A stretch of 64,000 bases of DNA from Trissonchulus latispiculum (GCA_030248195.1 JASAND010019863.1:62001-126000), one strand, 5' to 3'. Numbered from the stretch's first letter, positions 46,807 through 56,350 are shown. Made by a program: numbers and translations. Notes: generated by a model not told the origin, from the sequence alone.

Positions 46807-47018
46807 CTGAGAAAAACACGGCTGGAGGGGGGGGTAACAGATTGGCTGTCCCGGCGTAGGGATCCAAGGAGGGTATGCGGGCTCCCAAGCCAGGGGCAGC
46901 CCGAGAGGGGAAACCATTTGGTAAGCCAGAGGCTGTAAGCATCTCCCCGCGGCAAGGCAGCTTCTATTGGAGACGAAGATGGTCAGACTTTAATCATGAA
47001 ACTTGGTCTCTGTTTCAG

Positions 47019-47201
47019 TTCTGACCCGTACTATTCCTGATGCTGGGAAGAGGAAGTCAACTGGACCGAAGCGAAAGCCGGCTATAAGGAGAAGAAAGCC
47101 GACTGGAAAAGTGTCGTGTTCAGTTAAGCGGCCGCGTCTTGGTATGGCCTCCTCCCAGAACCCTCTCACAATTCAGTCTCCTTCTACAATTTCTGGCACA
47201 G
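47019..47201 (+). CDS. Cassette exon D of the zinc-finger gene (basic linker)
   Basis: 183 bases, acceptor ggtctctgtttcag, donor acag/gtctgt, phase 1 to phase 1, 61 codons. The product is strikingly basic: GKRKSTGPKRKPAIRRRKPT then KVSCSVKRPRLG, a likely bipartite nuclear localisation or nucleic-acid-binding segment. It is followed by a Ser/Thr-rich tail that ends TISGTG like exon C. Alternative inclusion would add or remove this charge block from the zinc-finger protein. Splice signals are strong. Confidence 0.78.
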
Positions 47202-48297
47202 GTCTGTTTCCTTTTCACATTTACATTTTAGCTGCAGTTTCAGCCAGGGTATTTTTACGGGGCCTCCCCAAACCATACAATGCCACTTATATATACCTTT
47301 TATTTTCCGCCTTAATCCAGACGTTTTTGTGGGTTTTTTGTCTGTTTATGTCTAGAGTTTTTTCATGCACACGCCAAAATATAATTCTAAATATATTGTT
47401 CTTCTTTGTTCTCCTCTTTTACCCCCGGAAAATTTCTCCTCTAGCCAACAACTCGAGTCCACCTCACCTCTACCCCTGAAAAAAATCCCCAAAAGTACCC
47501 TGATCAACTATCAATTTGCTTTAAATGGCTACGCTTGGCTTCTGATCGGTCCTTGCCTTGCCACCAAGTTCAGTATATTTTTAGGGATTTTTCCGCCGGG
47601 GGTGGGTGGGCATTCCCCCTCCCGGGCCCGGGGGGAATTTTTTGCAAAAATGAGCCTAAAAATGGTATTTTTTGCGTAGGTGAAACGCAAAAAGATCTCA
47701 AAAATGCCAGGATTTAGGATACGTAGCTATTTTTACGAAAAAATCTCCGGCGAACCTGGAAAATCTTTGAGCTTCAAAAACTCCCGGAAGGGGTCGATTT
47801 CGGCCGGGGGGAAGGCATTTTCGGGGCGGAGGTCAATTTCGGGGATAATCCCCTGTAAAATACCCTGATGTTTTTGTATTGCTTCAACATAGACTAGCGA
47901 AAACAATTTTTTCTTCTACCAACGTTTGTCGCTGTATAGGATTGGATCCAAAGAGTGACTGACAATTTTTCCAGTCATCTGTTGTGGAATAGGTATTTTG
48001 TCAGTCATTTCTTTGATGTTCTTTCTACGCAAAAATTGATCTGGTCTTCTGGGGCCGATCTTATCAGTGCCTAAACATGGGTTACGGTTGTGATTCCTAT
48101 TGGAGACGTCAACTTTTAACCGTTATTTCTCATCCATTGTATTCTTACCTATTGCATGGGCGTTGCTTTGGGCAAAAAAGTATTTTTGGTTCTTGAAGTT
48201 TTCTGATCTCGATGTCTTTAATGCTCCTCTTTTTAATGTCATCCTTTATTGGTTGGAAATTTGTATTTTGAACTGACTCAGTCCGTCTTATAGCAAG
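47202..48297. other. Intron with a G-tract fragment
   Basis: It holds a degenerate G-tract element at about 47580-47865, with ctccggcgaacctgg and aaaaaatgag words. No exon is seen in the remainder. Confidence 0.5.
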
Positions 48298-48890
48298 AGT
48301 GCATAATACACAAGAGTATTACAACAGCCATACCCTAGATATTGTAAGCGTGGCAAAAAATCGGGACCCTAACCACCCCCCCCCCCTATGAACCGGGTTG
48401 GGCGAGACCAATATTTCACCGAGACCGAGACTGACCAAGTTGCGGCGTTGGGGCGAGATCACCGGGACTAACAGTTTTAAGCTTAAACTTAGTTTCTTCC
48501 AAGATTTGAGGCTTAGGCTCAGTATTAGGGACTTTAACACGTCAGGATAAACATGCGGTTTCCTTATCTCGTTTATTAGTTTTCAGTGCATTAATTAAAA
48601 TTTTTGCTGAAATTTGATGTTTTCAAAAAAATTTCCGGTCTCGGCTCGAGACCGGGACCGAGACTCCCAACCCTGCCCCCAAAGATTGGTTCCTATTAAA
48701 TGAGGCAAATTCATTCGTTTCACCCGCAATGCTCGTGCACTAAAAGCTCGAAATAGACACAATCTGTGTGCACAAGATACTGCGAGTAAAGCGCACCCCT
48801 GTTTCGAATGGGTACCAATTTGCTTGGACCGGGGTCAGCCGTTAGCTTACTTACAGAGGATGTGCCACGCTTATAATACATTGAGTATGC
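48298..48890. mobile_element. Degenerate foldback, probably old MITE of the CAAGAGT family
   Basis: It starts caagagtgcataatacacaa. gtaagcgtggc near 48350 pairs with gccacgcttat near 48864. The interior ggggtcagccgttagc is the family signature. The right part is duplicated at 56806-57010, upstream of exon E2. Confidence 0.45.
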
Positions 48891-49117
48891 CTGCTGTCAT
48901 GTACAATGTCTCGTGCCGTGCCGACCGAGTGGTTAAGGCGTTCGACTTCGGATCCGATAGTCCAAGGTTCGAATCCCCGCTGCCACAAGGCTTTCACAAA
49001 TCCCCTTGAGCAAGGGACTAAGCACAGATCGGTTCGCCGTGAGCTCTAGCCAACCCAGCTATCCATCCTTAATTGGTCGGTAAATGGGTAACACTATTGT
49101 GGGGAAGGTAACAGGAG

Positions 49118-49334
49118 AAAAACCAAAACCAATATTTAAAATAAATAAAATATACATAAAATGATAAATAAACCTGCCTCTATGGACCACAGTTTGAAAT
49201 TCCAGCATAGTTTCATCTGAGCCACTGCGATCATTATCAGCTGTATCATATTCATCCTCACTTCTCACCGTATCCATAGGTGTCGACATAGTGAAAGCGG
49301 TAAAATCAAATAAATCAAACTGAAAATAAACCAT
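49118..49334 (-). CDS. Tail ORF / possible pseudo-LTR exon of copy A
   Basis: A short frame in the tail begins with an ATG and reads MSTPMDTVRSEDEYDTADND then RSGSDE, strongly acidic. In copy A a 5-base difference from copy B (ttcat once rather than twice, near 49207) puts the following codons in another frame. The sequence contains a donor-like gcag/gtttat. As the last part of the element it may be non-coding here, but the same sequence in copy B could act as a 5' exon for the ORF1 that follows it. Confidence 0.35.
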
Positions 49335-49442
49335 AAAAATAAGTAGTTATGTACATAACCAAAACCATCGCAATTTGAAGTGTATACATAAATGGCATTT
49401 AATACATGAAGGTGAAGTTTCATATACGGATCGCCTTGTTAT

Positions 49443-49548
49443 GCCCGACCAACCCGATTGAGGGACTCATCAGGGGCTTTCAATCAGGTTATTTTTTAAG
49501 TTAAATTCTCCCAAGTTAAATTTTATAGTTAAAGGTCGTTTCGTCCCC
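49443..49548 (-). ncRNA. Hammerhead-like core strands in permuted order
   Basis: On the minus strand, in order, are GGGGACGAAACGACC (49548-49534), GCCCCTGATGAGTCCC (49477-49462) and GGTCGGGC (49450-49443). The first two carry the conserved GAAA and CUGAUGA cores and can form stem II (GUCCC/GGGAC). The last two can form stem I (GCCC/GGGC) directly after a GUC triplet. Stem III is poor and strand order is not that of any standard hammerhead. An identical block is in copy B. Penelope-like elements are known to carry hammerhead ribozymes. Confidence 0.4.
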
Positions 49549-49594
49549 TAGCGATCAACTCCAGCCATTCGTGAAGTTATACATAAAGATCCAT

Positions 49595-50098
49595 TTATAC
49601 CACATTCTGTGTGTGCAAACATTGAGACACTAATTCCCACAGATAATCTACGGAATGATTAGTTAAAATATCATTAAGATAAGATATTCCCTTAACATTA
49701 TTTAAGAAATGAAATTTAAGTTTCCTTTTTGAATAATTTTTATTCATCAGTAGTTTAATTAGTTTAGACACTCTACTTACGAAATTATCAAGATTAGTAC
49801 AGATAACTAAGTATCTACGTATTTCATTTAAATAAATTCTATATGCTGCATTTTCTGAAAAATTACCTTTAATATTAGGAAATTTTACTACTGAAAAATC
49901 AAAATCATCAGTTTTATCATATACCCCACATTCGAACTTATTACCAATTATAGTTACATTTATATACAAGACACATGCATGATCACTCATAACATTTTCT
50001 TTATTTAGTACTAATGTATCCGGGTATATGAATAAATATAAATCATTAAATATACCGTTGTCATTAATTACAGTTATGTCATCAATGTACCTAAACAC
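49595..50098 (-). CDS. Penelope-like RT, C-terminal part (copy A, +1 frame)
   Basis: This continues the reverse transcriptase after a +1 shift. It opens with VFRYIDDITVIN, the catalytic YIDD motif, followed by DNDFS-type palm residues and a thumb (RYLVICTNLDNF, KRKLKFHFLNNVKGI) ending HTQNVV. It has no plausible initiation codon of its own; the first codon of the open frame is a GTG inside DVFRYIDD. It can only be expressed by frameshifting from the upstream frame near 50105 or is the product of a shared mutation. The same break is present in copy B. Confidence 0.88.
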   Translation of the reverse strand: MFRYIDDITVINDNGIFNDLYLFIYPDTLVLNKENVMSDHACVLYINVTIIGNKFECGVYDKTDDFDFSVVKFPNIKGNFSENAAYRIYLNEIRRYLVICTNLDNFVSRVSKLIKLLMNKNYSKRKLKFHFLNNVKGISYLNDILTNHSVDYLWELVSQCLHTQNVV

Positions 50099-52396
50099 AT
50101 CTAAGTTTGCTTAATAAGTTAAAGTCATGTTTATACAGCAATTTTTTAATATATAAGAATTCATAGTAAAACAGAAATAAATTAGCTAACTGTGGGGCAC
50201 AATCTGTACCCATAGGTATACCTACTGCCTGTTTAAATATCTTATTACCACAAGAAAAATAAAGATTATTGAGTAACCATTCTATATTTGACAGCAAGTC
50301 TTCTTTAGATAAAATTACTCCGTTTTTAGTATTAAGACCCCATCTAGCAGTATTTTCATAAACAATTATTTTACGATTAGAATTATTAGCATAACCTAAG
50401 TTGATTACATATTTAAGAGCCACAACTATACATTCATGTCTAATACTAGTATATAATTGACCAAAATCGTAAGTATTAATACTACGTGCATCTTTGCGTT
50501 TATTAAGCTTTTTAATAACATTAGATATTGCTGGTGACCTATCAATTATCCAAAACATATTAGCTAAATGTCTAGTATTTTTATTTATTGCATTGTCATA
50601 CACATGCAACCTATCCATAATCAATTTTAGTGCCTTACCGACACCCTTTGACATTACTTTATTAATTGATCTGTTACTGGCAATAATAGTTCTATATTTT
50701 ATGGGATTCTTATGAAACTTAGGTAATATATGCATAAAGGGCAAACTCATATACGCATTATTAGTAGGCCAGCCCATACCTTTAATTTCATCAGTAATTG
50801 TACTTTTTAAGGTATCTATATTTATATTATCCACTGGTATATATACATCGTTAGTACCATTATTATTGATGATGCCAAGTTCCTTTAGGACTGTTTGAAT
50901 GTAATGCTTTTTACATATAATTGCATACGTTTGAGAGGCTTTATCAATTGAAGTGAAAACAAATTTATTTTTTAAGGTTAACATTCTTGATTTAATTATT
51001 TCATAATTATCAATGCCATAAGAGATATTCAAATTAGTATTAGATAAGTAATCTGATATATCCTCACAAACTTTATTCGTCCAATCTGCAAACAATCCAT
51101 ATGTTTCAGTAAAGTTTAAGTTTTTTAGCCGTATTAATTTAACGATGTATCTATAGACACCCATACTACAACTGGTAAAAGCTTGACTACTGTCATTATA
51201 TACCCTTAATCTATATTTACATCCCATACTAAGTATACTTTCAATTTCACTATCATTAACTACCCTAACATCACCAGTAACTACATGTTTAGTTACGGGA
51301 CATTTGAACTGTTCACTATATAATTTACAATCACAATCCATCCCATTCAACACGTAATTATCAATATCTAACTTATTAATTGTATCCTTATAATTAAATA
51401 TCTTAGTTAATGCAGGCTGATCATAGGAATACATAACCATAGGTAGGGCATATGTCCTATTGTCAAAAGGCCAATAACATTTATTTTTATTGAATATTTT
51501 ATTAAACGGTACTCTATCTATAAGTTTATTTCTAAATTTTATTAACATTTTTGGTCTAACTTGCTTTTTATCCACCGATATTTTATTATTGATAAGCATT
51601 TTTGACATAGTTAAATCTGACAAAATATCCTTGAGCTCTCCATCAGCATCTTTTTCATCAATAAGAAATAATAATCTCCTTACTTCTGGTCTACGTAAGT
51701 TAAATATATAAGGAATCACTGTTTTACGAAAAGTATGTACATCAGTGTTATATAAATCACATAGGTGGTCATACAATTTAATAACGTCAGTGTGTATTTG
51801 GGTACTAGAAGGTTTTCTAAATCCTCGACCTCTAGTTCTTTTAGATTTAGCGAAGTTACTAAATATCGGCATACGTGGGTTCTCACTACGTAAAATATCA
51901 TTAAGACCATATGGATATTTAGTTTTTAATAATTTTATCCAATATTCTTCTCTAGTAAGTAATAATTCTCTATTATCACTTTCATCCTCTATTTTGGCAA
52001 CCTCCTCTATTATTCTTAACTTAAAACTATTACATTTATTTTGTTTAAAGTGGTAAATTAAGTTATGACAACCCGATTGAGAGTTTCCTACAATAGACCG
52101 TATATGTTCCATCATTCTTTCGCGAAACTTTCTCTTTGTTTGACCAACATATTGCATACCACAATCACTACACGTAATCACATATATAACATTATTGGTA
52201 TCACATGACAGATATCTATTTTCTGACACTGAAGTATATAAAGATGATTTATAAGATCCATGAAAACTATCATTGGTGTCCACTCTAGTACAGACCTTGC
52301 ATCTCGCTCTATGACAAATTTCATAGTTAACCACAGGTGAGAGACCTAAACCTGTAGCGCCACCCACAGCTACAGAGGTTGCACGGGGAGGATGTT
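50091..52396 (-). CDS. Penelope-like ORF2: Zn finger, GIY-YIG endonuclease, reverse transcriptase
   Basis: The main protein is about 760 residues, counted from a GTG at 52367. Cysteines (ICHRARCKVC, LSC, ITCSDCGMQ) surround a GIY-YIG nuclease with VIY and YVG motifs, TKRKFRERMMEHI, and the late EYWIKLLKTKYPYGLN. A long middle region leads to the RT: LPFMHILPKFHKNPIKYRTI, SINTYDFGQLYTSIRH (first catalytic Asp), QAVGIPMGTDCAPQLANLF. It stops at KLRCV just before the YIDD motif, which is in the next frame. The open frame runs up to a TAA at 52397-52395 without any ATG, so initiation or splicing is unexplained. GIY-YIG nicks DNA and RT primes from the nick. Confidence 0.9.
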
Positions 52397-52399
52397 ATA

Positions 52400-52794
52400 G
52401 ATAGGTGGAAACATCCCACAAAAACCACCATCCCAAGTGTAGCCTAGCCCGGGGAACCTAACCCGTGACTGAAAAAATCCCCAGTTATAACTGGATCACA
52501 CACTTGGTGCTATTTTTAGTGGCAATAGCCATAACGAGATAGCTACTCGTCCTAATGAATAAGAATACTCTGATGCCAAATGTGAAATAAATTGTTTAAA
52601 TAATTTACCATACTTAAAATTTTTTAAAAAAGAAAGGGAGACCCCCCAATTAAAGTGTAAAATATAAAAATGAACCAATAGAGCAGAGAATAAACAGATT
52701 ACGCGAACACCAATCCACAAAACATTAATCATTTATTTACCTTGACAAACAAATAACAAGTCAGAAGTCAGCACAAACAATTACCATTTTCAGT
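52400..52794. other. ORF1-ORF2 interval of the Penelope-like element
   Basis: 395 bases with stops in the ORF2 frame, the 14-bp palindrome ccagttataactgg (52482-52495) and an acceptor-like ttttttcag on the minus strand. It may contain the signal that starts ORF2. Confidence 0.4.
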
Positions 52795-53598
52795 TCACAC
52801 TTTAGGTCCAATGTATCTACCACCAGCCAAATCAGCATATTTCTTCGGCAAGGAATATGCCGTATACTCCTTATCTTTGATAAGAATGACCGGATCCAGC
52901 GAACCAGGTCTATCAAACAATTCCACTTTTCCCTTCATAGTTACGTCACTTTCTAAAAGAGCAATACGTACTTTCCCCAGATAACCTTTCATAGATGCCT
53001 TGACTGGTTCATGATGTTTCTCAATAATAACAGGCTTCGTGTTATTCTTCTTACGTTCTATATTGAATGCCTTCAAATTGCTGGCACTGCCCAAAACTTT
53101 ATGGACAAGACCAGCGGAATCAAAAGCCATAATAATAGGTTTAGGCTTTAGTTTACTTTTCAGAAAGTGACAAACTTTAATAGCATTTGCTGGAAGTTCA
53201 ACTTTCACCTCATTTTTTAGAAAAGACTGAATTTCATCCAGCAATTTGTCTGGATCAGATATGTCCAAATTTCGAATAACCAAATTTTCACGTCGACTAT
53301 GCTCAGCTTCTTGGCGGAGTCTTTTCTCAATTTGCGACATTCGTTCATCCGCCACATCCGACATTTTTCTCATTTTCTCATAGATTTCCGCTTTCGCAGC
53401 CTCAACTTCAGTTTGAATTAGCTGGACCGTAGAAAAATTAGAGGATCCAGAACTACGACTTTCATCATTGGTCAACGGAGAATTCGCTTTACGCTTTTTA
53501 TCAGCAGTGTTCCCTATAACCAAAACAAAAACATTAAGAAATTGAATTTTGAAAAAAGAAATTTGATGCCCAAGACGCAAGCGTACTCGGGTTTTCAT
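52795..53598 (-). CDS. Penelope-like ORF1: coiled coil plus RRM-like domain
   Basis: 267 codons from the ATG at 53598. After a basic KKRKANSPL segment, residues about 55-100 form a coiled coil (EVEAAKAEIYEKMRKMSDVA, MSQIEKRLRQEAEH). This is followed by ENLVIRNLDISDPDKLLDEI and KVCHFLKSKLKPKPIIMAF, which look like the RRM-like and C-terminal parts of LINE ORF1 proteins. The N-terminal stretch FFKIQFLNVFVLVIG translates a T-rich tract ending ttggttatag, a good splice acceptor, so the true start may be in a spliced upstream exon joining at 53513. An RNA-binding chaperone role is inferred from the layout. Confidence 0.7.
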   Translation of the reverse strand: MKTRVRLRLGHQISFFKIQFLNVFVLVIGNTADKKRKANSPLTNDESRSSGSSNFSTVQLIQTEVEAAKAEIYEKMRKMSDVADERMSQIEKRLRQEAEHSRRENLVIRNLDISDPDKLLDEIQSFLKNEVKVELPANAIKVCHFLKSKLKPKPIIMAFDSAGLVHKVLGSASNLKAFNIERKKNNTKPVIIEKHHEPVKASMKGYLGKVRIALLESDVTMKGKVELFDRPGSLDPVILIKDKEYTAYSLPKKYADLAGGRYIGPKV

Positions 53599-53757
53599 AA
53601 GGTACCGTCACCCCGGAGGATGACAGTTTTCATAAAGCTCTCACAGAGTGAGAGTTTTCATAAGTCCTATACTAAGTGAAATTTAATATCAATGACCGTC
53701 AACCAGAAGGAAGACAGTTTTCATAAGGGCCCTTCACAAAAGTGAAGGTTTTCATAA
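53591..53757 (-). promoter_or_regulatory. Five TTATGAAAAC boxes alternating with hairpins
   Basis: On the minus strand TTATGAAAAC occurs exactly five times (53757-53748, 53726-53717, 53663-53654, 53635-53626, 53600-53591). Hairpins lie between them: ccttcac/gtgaagg, an interrupted gtc..cc/gg..gac, ctctcac/gtgagag, and gtcatcc-tccg-gggtgac. The last is a UNCG tetraloop closed by C-G and contains a U-G pair only in the minus-strand RNA. The fifth box contains the ORF1 ATG. Confidence 0.8.
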
Positions 53758-54036
53758 GGTTTACACATTACAAAGCGTATATACATAAATTAACACGGCA
53801 GAAAACAAGACAATAAAACAAACAAAAACAAAATATATTGGCCCAAGGAGATTTAATGTAGTCAATATATATATATAAGTGTATATTGACATATAACGGG
53901 TGCTTTCGCACCAGCCCGTATACCGCCTCATGGGAGCAAACCTCAAAACCTTTTGAGACAGTAATGGGCAGGACAAAGAGAAAAACCAAAACCAATATTT
54001 AAAATAAATAAAAGATACATAAAATGATAAATAAAC

Positions 54037-54202
54037 CTGCCTCTATGGACCACAGTTTGAAATTCCAGCATAGTTTCATTTCATCTGAGCCACTGCGATC
54101 ATTATCAGCCGTATCATATTCATCCTCACTTCTCACCGTATCCATAGGTGTCGACATAGTGAAAGCAGTAAAATCAAATAAATCAAACTGAAAATAAACC
54201 AT
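54037..54202 (-). CDS. Candidate pseudo-LTR 5' exon upstream of ORF1
   Basis: It begins at an ATG in the copy B tail (MSTPMDTVRSEDEYDTADND is the conserved part) and ends at gcag/gtttat (54037/54036) in phase 1. The acceptor ttggttatag/gg at 53514/53513 in copy A is also phase 1, so splicing would fuse this acidic N-terminus in frame to ORF1 and remove a 523-base intron containing the hairpin array. The phase agrees only with copy B's version of the 5-base difference. Introns are documented in Penelope-like elements. No transcript evidence is available. Confidence 0.4.
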
Positions 54203-54462
54203 AAAAATAAGTAGTTATGTACATAACCAAAAACATCGCAATTTGAAGTGTATACATAAATGGCATTTAATACATGAAGGTGAAGTTTCATATACGGATC
54301 GCCTTGTTATGCCCGACCAACCCGATTGAGGGACTCATCAGGGGCTTTCAATCAGGTTATTTTTTAAGTTAAATTCTCCCAAGTTAAATTTTATAGTTAA
54401 AGGTCGTTTCGTCCCCTAGCGATCAACTCCAGCCATTCGTGAAGTTATACATAAAGATCCAT

Positions 54463-54966
54463 TTATACCACATTCTGTGTGTGCAAACATTGAGACACTA
54501 ATTCCCACAGATAATCTACGGAATGATTAGTTAAAATATCATTAAGATAAGATATTCCCTTAACATTATTTAAGAAATGAAATTTAAGTTTCCTTTTTGA
54601 ATAATTTTTATTCATCAGTAGTTTAATTAGTTTAGACACCCTACTTACGAAATTATCAAGATTAGTACAGATAACTAAGTATCTACGTATTTCATTTAAA
54701 TAAATTCTATATGCTACATTTTCTGAAAAATTACCTTTAATATTAGGAAATTTTACTACTGAAAAATCAAAATCATCAGTTTTATCATATACCCCACATT
54801 CGAACTTATTACCAATTATAGTTACATTTATATCCAAGACACATGCATGATCACTCATAACATTTTCTTTATTTAGTACTAATGTATCCGGGTATATGAA
54901 TAAATATAAATCATTAAATATACCGTTGTCATTAATTACAGTTATGTCATCAATGTACCTAAACAC
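54463..54966 (-). pseudogene. RT C-terminal part, copy B
   Basis: 167 codons almost identical to 49595-50098, with YIDD intact. Differences include Y to D in CVLDIN and A to V in SENVAY. The upstream portion of the element is missing, so the copy cannot make a full protein. Confidence 0.85.
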
Positions 54967-55463
54967 ATCTAAGTTTGCTTAATAAGTTAAAGTCATGTTT
55001 ATACAGCAATTTTTTAATATATAAGAATTCATAGTAAAACAGAAATAAATTAGCTAACTGTGGGGCACAATCTGTACCCATAGGTATACCTACTGCCTGT
55101 TTAAATATCTTATTACCACAAGAAAAATAAAGATTATTGAGTAACCATTCTATATTTGACAGCAAGTCTTCTTTAGATAAAATTACTCCGTTTTTAGTAT
55201 TAAGACCCCATCTAGCAGTATTTTCATAAACAATTATTTTACGATTAGAATTATTAGCATAACCTAAGTTGATTACATATTTTAGAGCCACAACTATACA
55301 TTCATGTCTAATACTAGTATATAATTGACCAAAATCGTAAGTATTAATACTACGTGCATCTTTGCGTTTATTAAGCTTTTTAATAACATTAGATATTGCT
55401 GGTGACCTATCAATTATCCAAAACATATTAGCTAAATGTCTAGTATTTTTATTTATTGCATTG
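54959..55463 (-). pseudogene. RT central fragment, copy B
   Basis: It starts within INKNTRHLANMFWI and runs to KLRCV with the same stop position as copy A. Open-frame sequence to the right of 55463 belongs to filler and SINE, not to the element. Confidence 0.85.
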
Positions 55464-55713
55464 TAGTGCATTGTATTGGAGTCCGTGTAGGGCTTAAAGC
55501 CTTGAAGGGCCGGCCCCCCTTCCACGGATGCAGTCATCATTTGAGGTGACACTCCTGGCTCTACGGCTGTGTATCGGGGGATGAGCACCGGCACCCCTTG
55601 TCCCTGAAGCAGGGATGGAGATATTCTCCAGGGGTCACCTTTACCTTTTTTACCTGCTGTCATGTACGTACTTATTCTTACTTACACTAATTCTACCCAA
55701 TCTATTGCTTCAG

Positions 55714-55887
55714 ACCCTGTCTCTCCGGTCCCTGATGTCAAGGTCGAGCCCATGGAACAATGCAAGCCAGAGGAGACCAGAAGTCTCGAAAGTATTTCCA
55801 CTAATGGACGGCAACGTCTCGATGAGGAGACTGGAACCAGAAATCGGGCTTCTACTTCTGCGTCAAGACAGGCCATTTCTGAACCAA
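55714..55887 (+). CDS. Cassette exon E1 of the zinc-finger gene
   Basis: 174 bases, acceptor tctattgcttcag, donor ccaa/gtgagg, phase 1 to phase 1, 58 codons. It encodes DPVSPVPDVKVEPMEQCKPE, then ETRSLESISTNGRQRLDEET and a Ser-rich end SASRQAISEP. VKVEP fits the psi-K-x-E SUMO-attachment consensus. It is paralogous to exon E2 (57065-57184), which lacks an internal 54 bases, and is preceded by the same intron sequence. The SINE/Penelope insertion sits only about 60 bases upstream of the acceptor, in the intron. Confidence 0.8.
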
Positions 55888-56350
55888 GTGAGGAGAGTCT
55901 TGGTTGCGGCCAATAAGTTTGGTCTAGGAAAAAGCCTATTAGATTATTTTGGATCTTAGTGCTTTAGATTTTAGATGTTGATTATCATAGCTCATATTGC
56001 AGTTTTATGTGACTGCAATGAGCAGTTTTCCATTTTTTCTACAACTAGTTTGCAATATGGGCTGGAGTGCTAGAAGTAGGAGTAGTACCAGAGTTGGAAG
56101 TGAGTGCTCTGCTCGCTAACAAGCTAACTCAGTGCTCGCTAGCCGTGCCGTACCTCTGTGTCTTGGCGCTGGAAAACGCACAATGCCTGCGTGCGTCCAA
56201 TTTGTGACTACTTCGAGCTTTAGAACAGAGGGCAGGTGGTATTTCGTCAGATATTTAGTTTTCTGACGACTGCCTTTTTGCAGGCATCCGTCACGGATTT
56301 GCGCCTGTCGGCTGCTTGTCTTGTTGTAAAGCACCGTCTGACTGTTTCAG

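Larger units (their letters stand above)
43219..46985 (-). mobile_element. RNase H-bearing non-LTR retrotransposon (I-superfamily-like), decayed
   Basis: On the minus strand the order is a 5' UTR, a 2A-like peptide, a PHD finger, an APE endonuclease, a deletion removing the core of the reverse transcriptase, a thumb remnant, RNase H and a 3' end in (gat)n near 43250. This order fits the RNase H-containing I/Ingi-type group, which copies its RNA at nicked DNA. It is interrupted by a G-tract element (45693-46099) and several frameshifts. It lies between cassette exons C and D, its 5' end only about 35 bases from exon D's acceptor. Confidence 0.9.
49118..53979 (-). mobile_element. Penelope-like element, full copy A (permuted, GIY-YIG first)
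   Basis: Minus-strand order is a leader with hairpin array (53757-53591), ORF1, ORF2 (Zn/GIY-YIG then RT), then a structured tail. The endonuclease precedes the reverse transcriptase, as described for Naiad/Chlamys-type Penelope-like elements rather than classical Penelope. The tail (from gagaaaaaccaaaaccaata) repeats at 53980 as the tail of copy B. Full copy plus 5'-truncated upstream copy is the usual pseudo-LTR arrangement of the group. Confidence 0.9.
53980..55476 (-). mobile_element. Penelope-like element, 5'-truncated copy B
   Basis: About 99 percent identical to 49118-50600. Truncation is inside the RT at about 55463, followed by 14 bases of filler that repeat gcattgta, a microhomology-type junction, before the SINE resumes. 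Being upstream of copy A on the coding strand, its tail acts as the pseudo-LTR of copy A. Differences from copy A include a duplicated ttcat near 54077. Confidence 0.9.
48905..55653 (+). mobile_element. tRNA-derived SINE copy 2, split by a Penelope-like pair
   Basis: The 5' half occupies 48905-49117 and the 3' half 55477-55653. The outer 14-bp target duplication CTGCTGTCATGTAC is at 48891-48904 and 55654-55667. The tRNA-like head has a complete B box (ggttcgaatcc) and an A box (tggttaaggcg) and resembles a class II (Leu/Ser-type) tRNA. Compared with copy 1 at 12083, the break falls after ggtaacaggag. The paralogous site at about 57018 is empty, so the order is exon-block duplication, then SINE, then Penelope-like insertion. 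Confidence 0.9.

Noticed and set aside
48912..48990. A tRNA gene (tRNA-Leu/Ser-like)
   Set aside because: The A and B boxes are present but the sequence continues into a repeated body flanked by a 14-bp duplication, so it is the head of a SINE.
49443..49548. A canonical hammerhead ribozyme
   Set aside because: The strands are in the wrong order and stem III is too weak for types I-III; it is kept only as a speculative rewired or relic structure.
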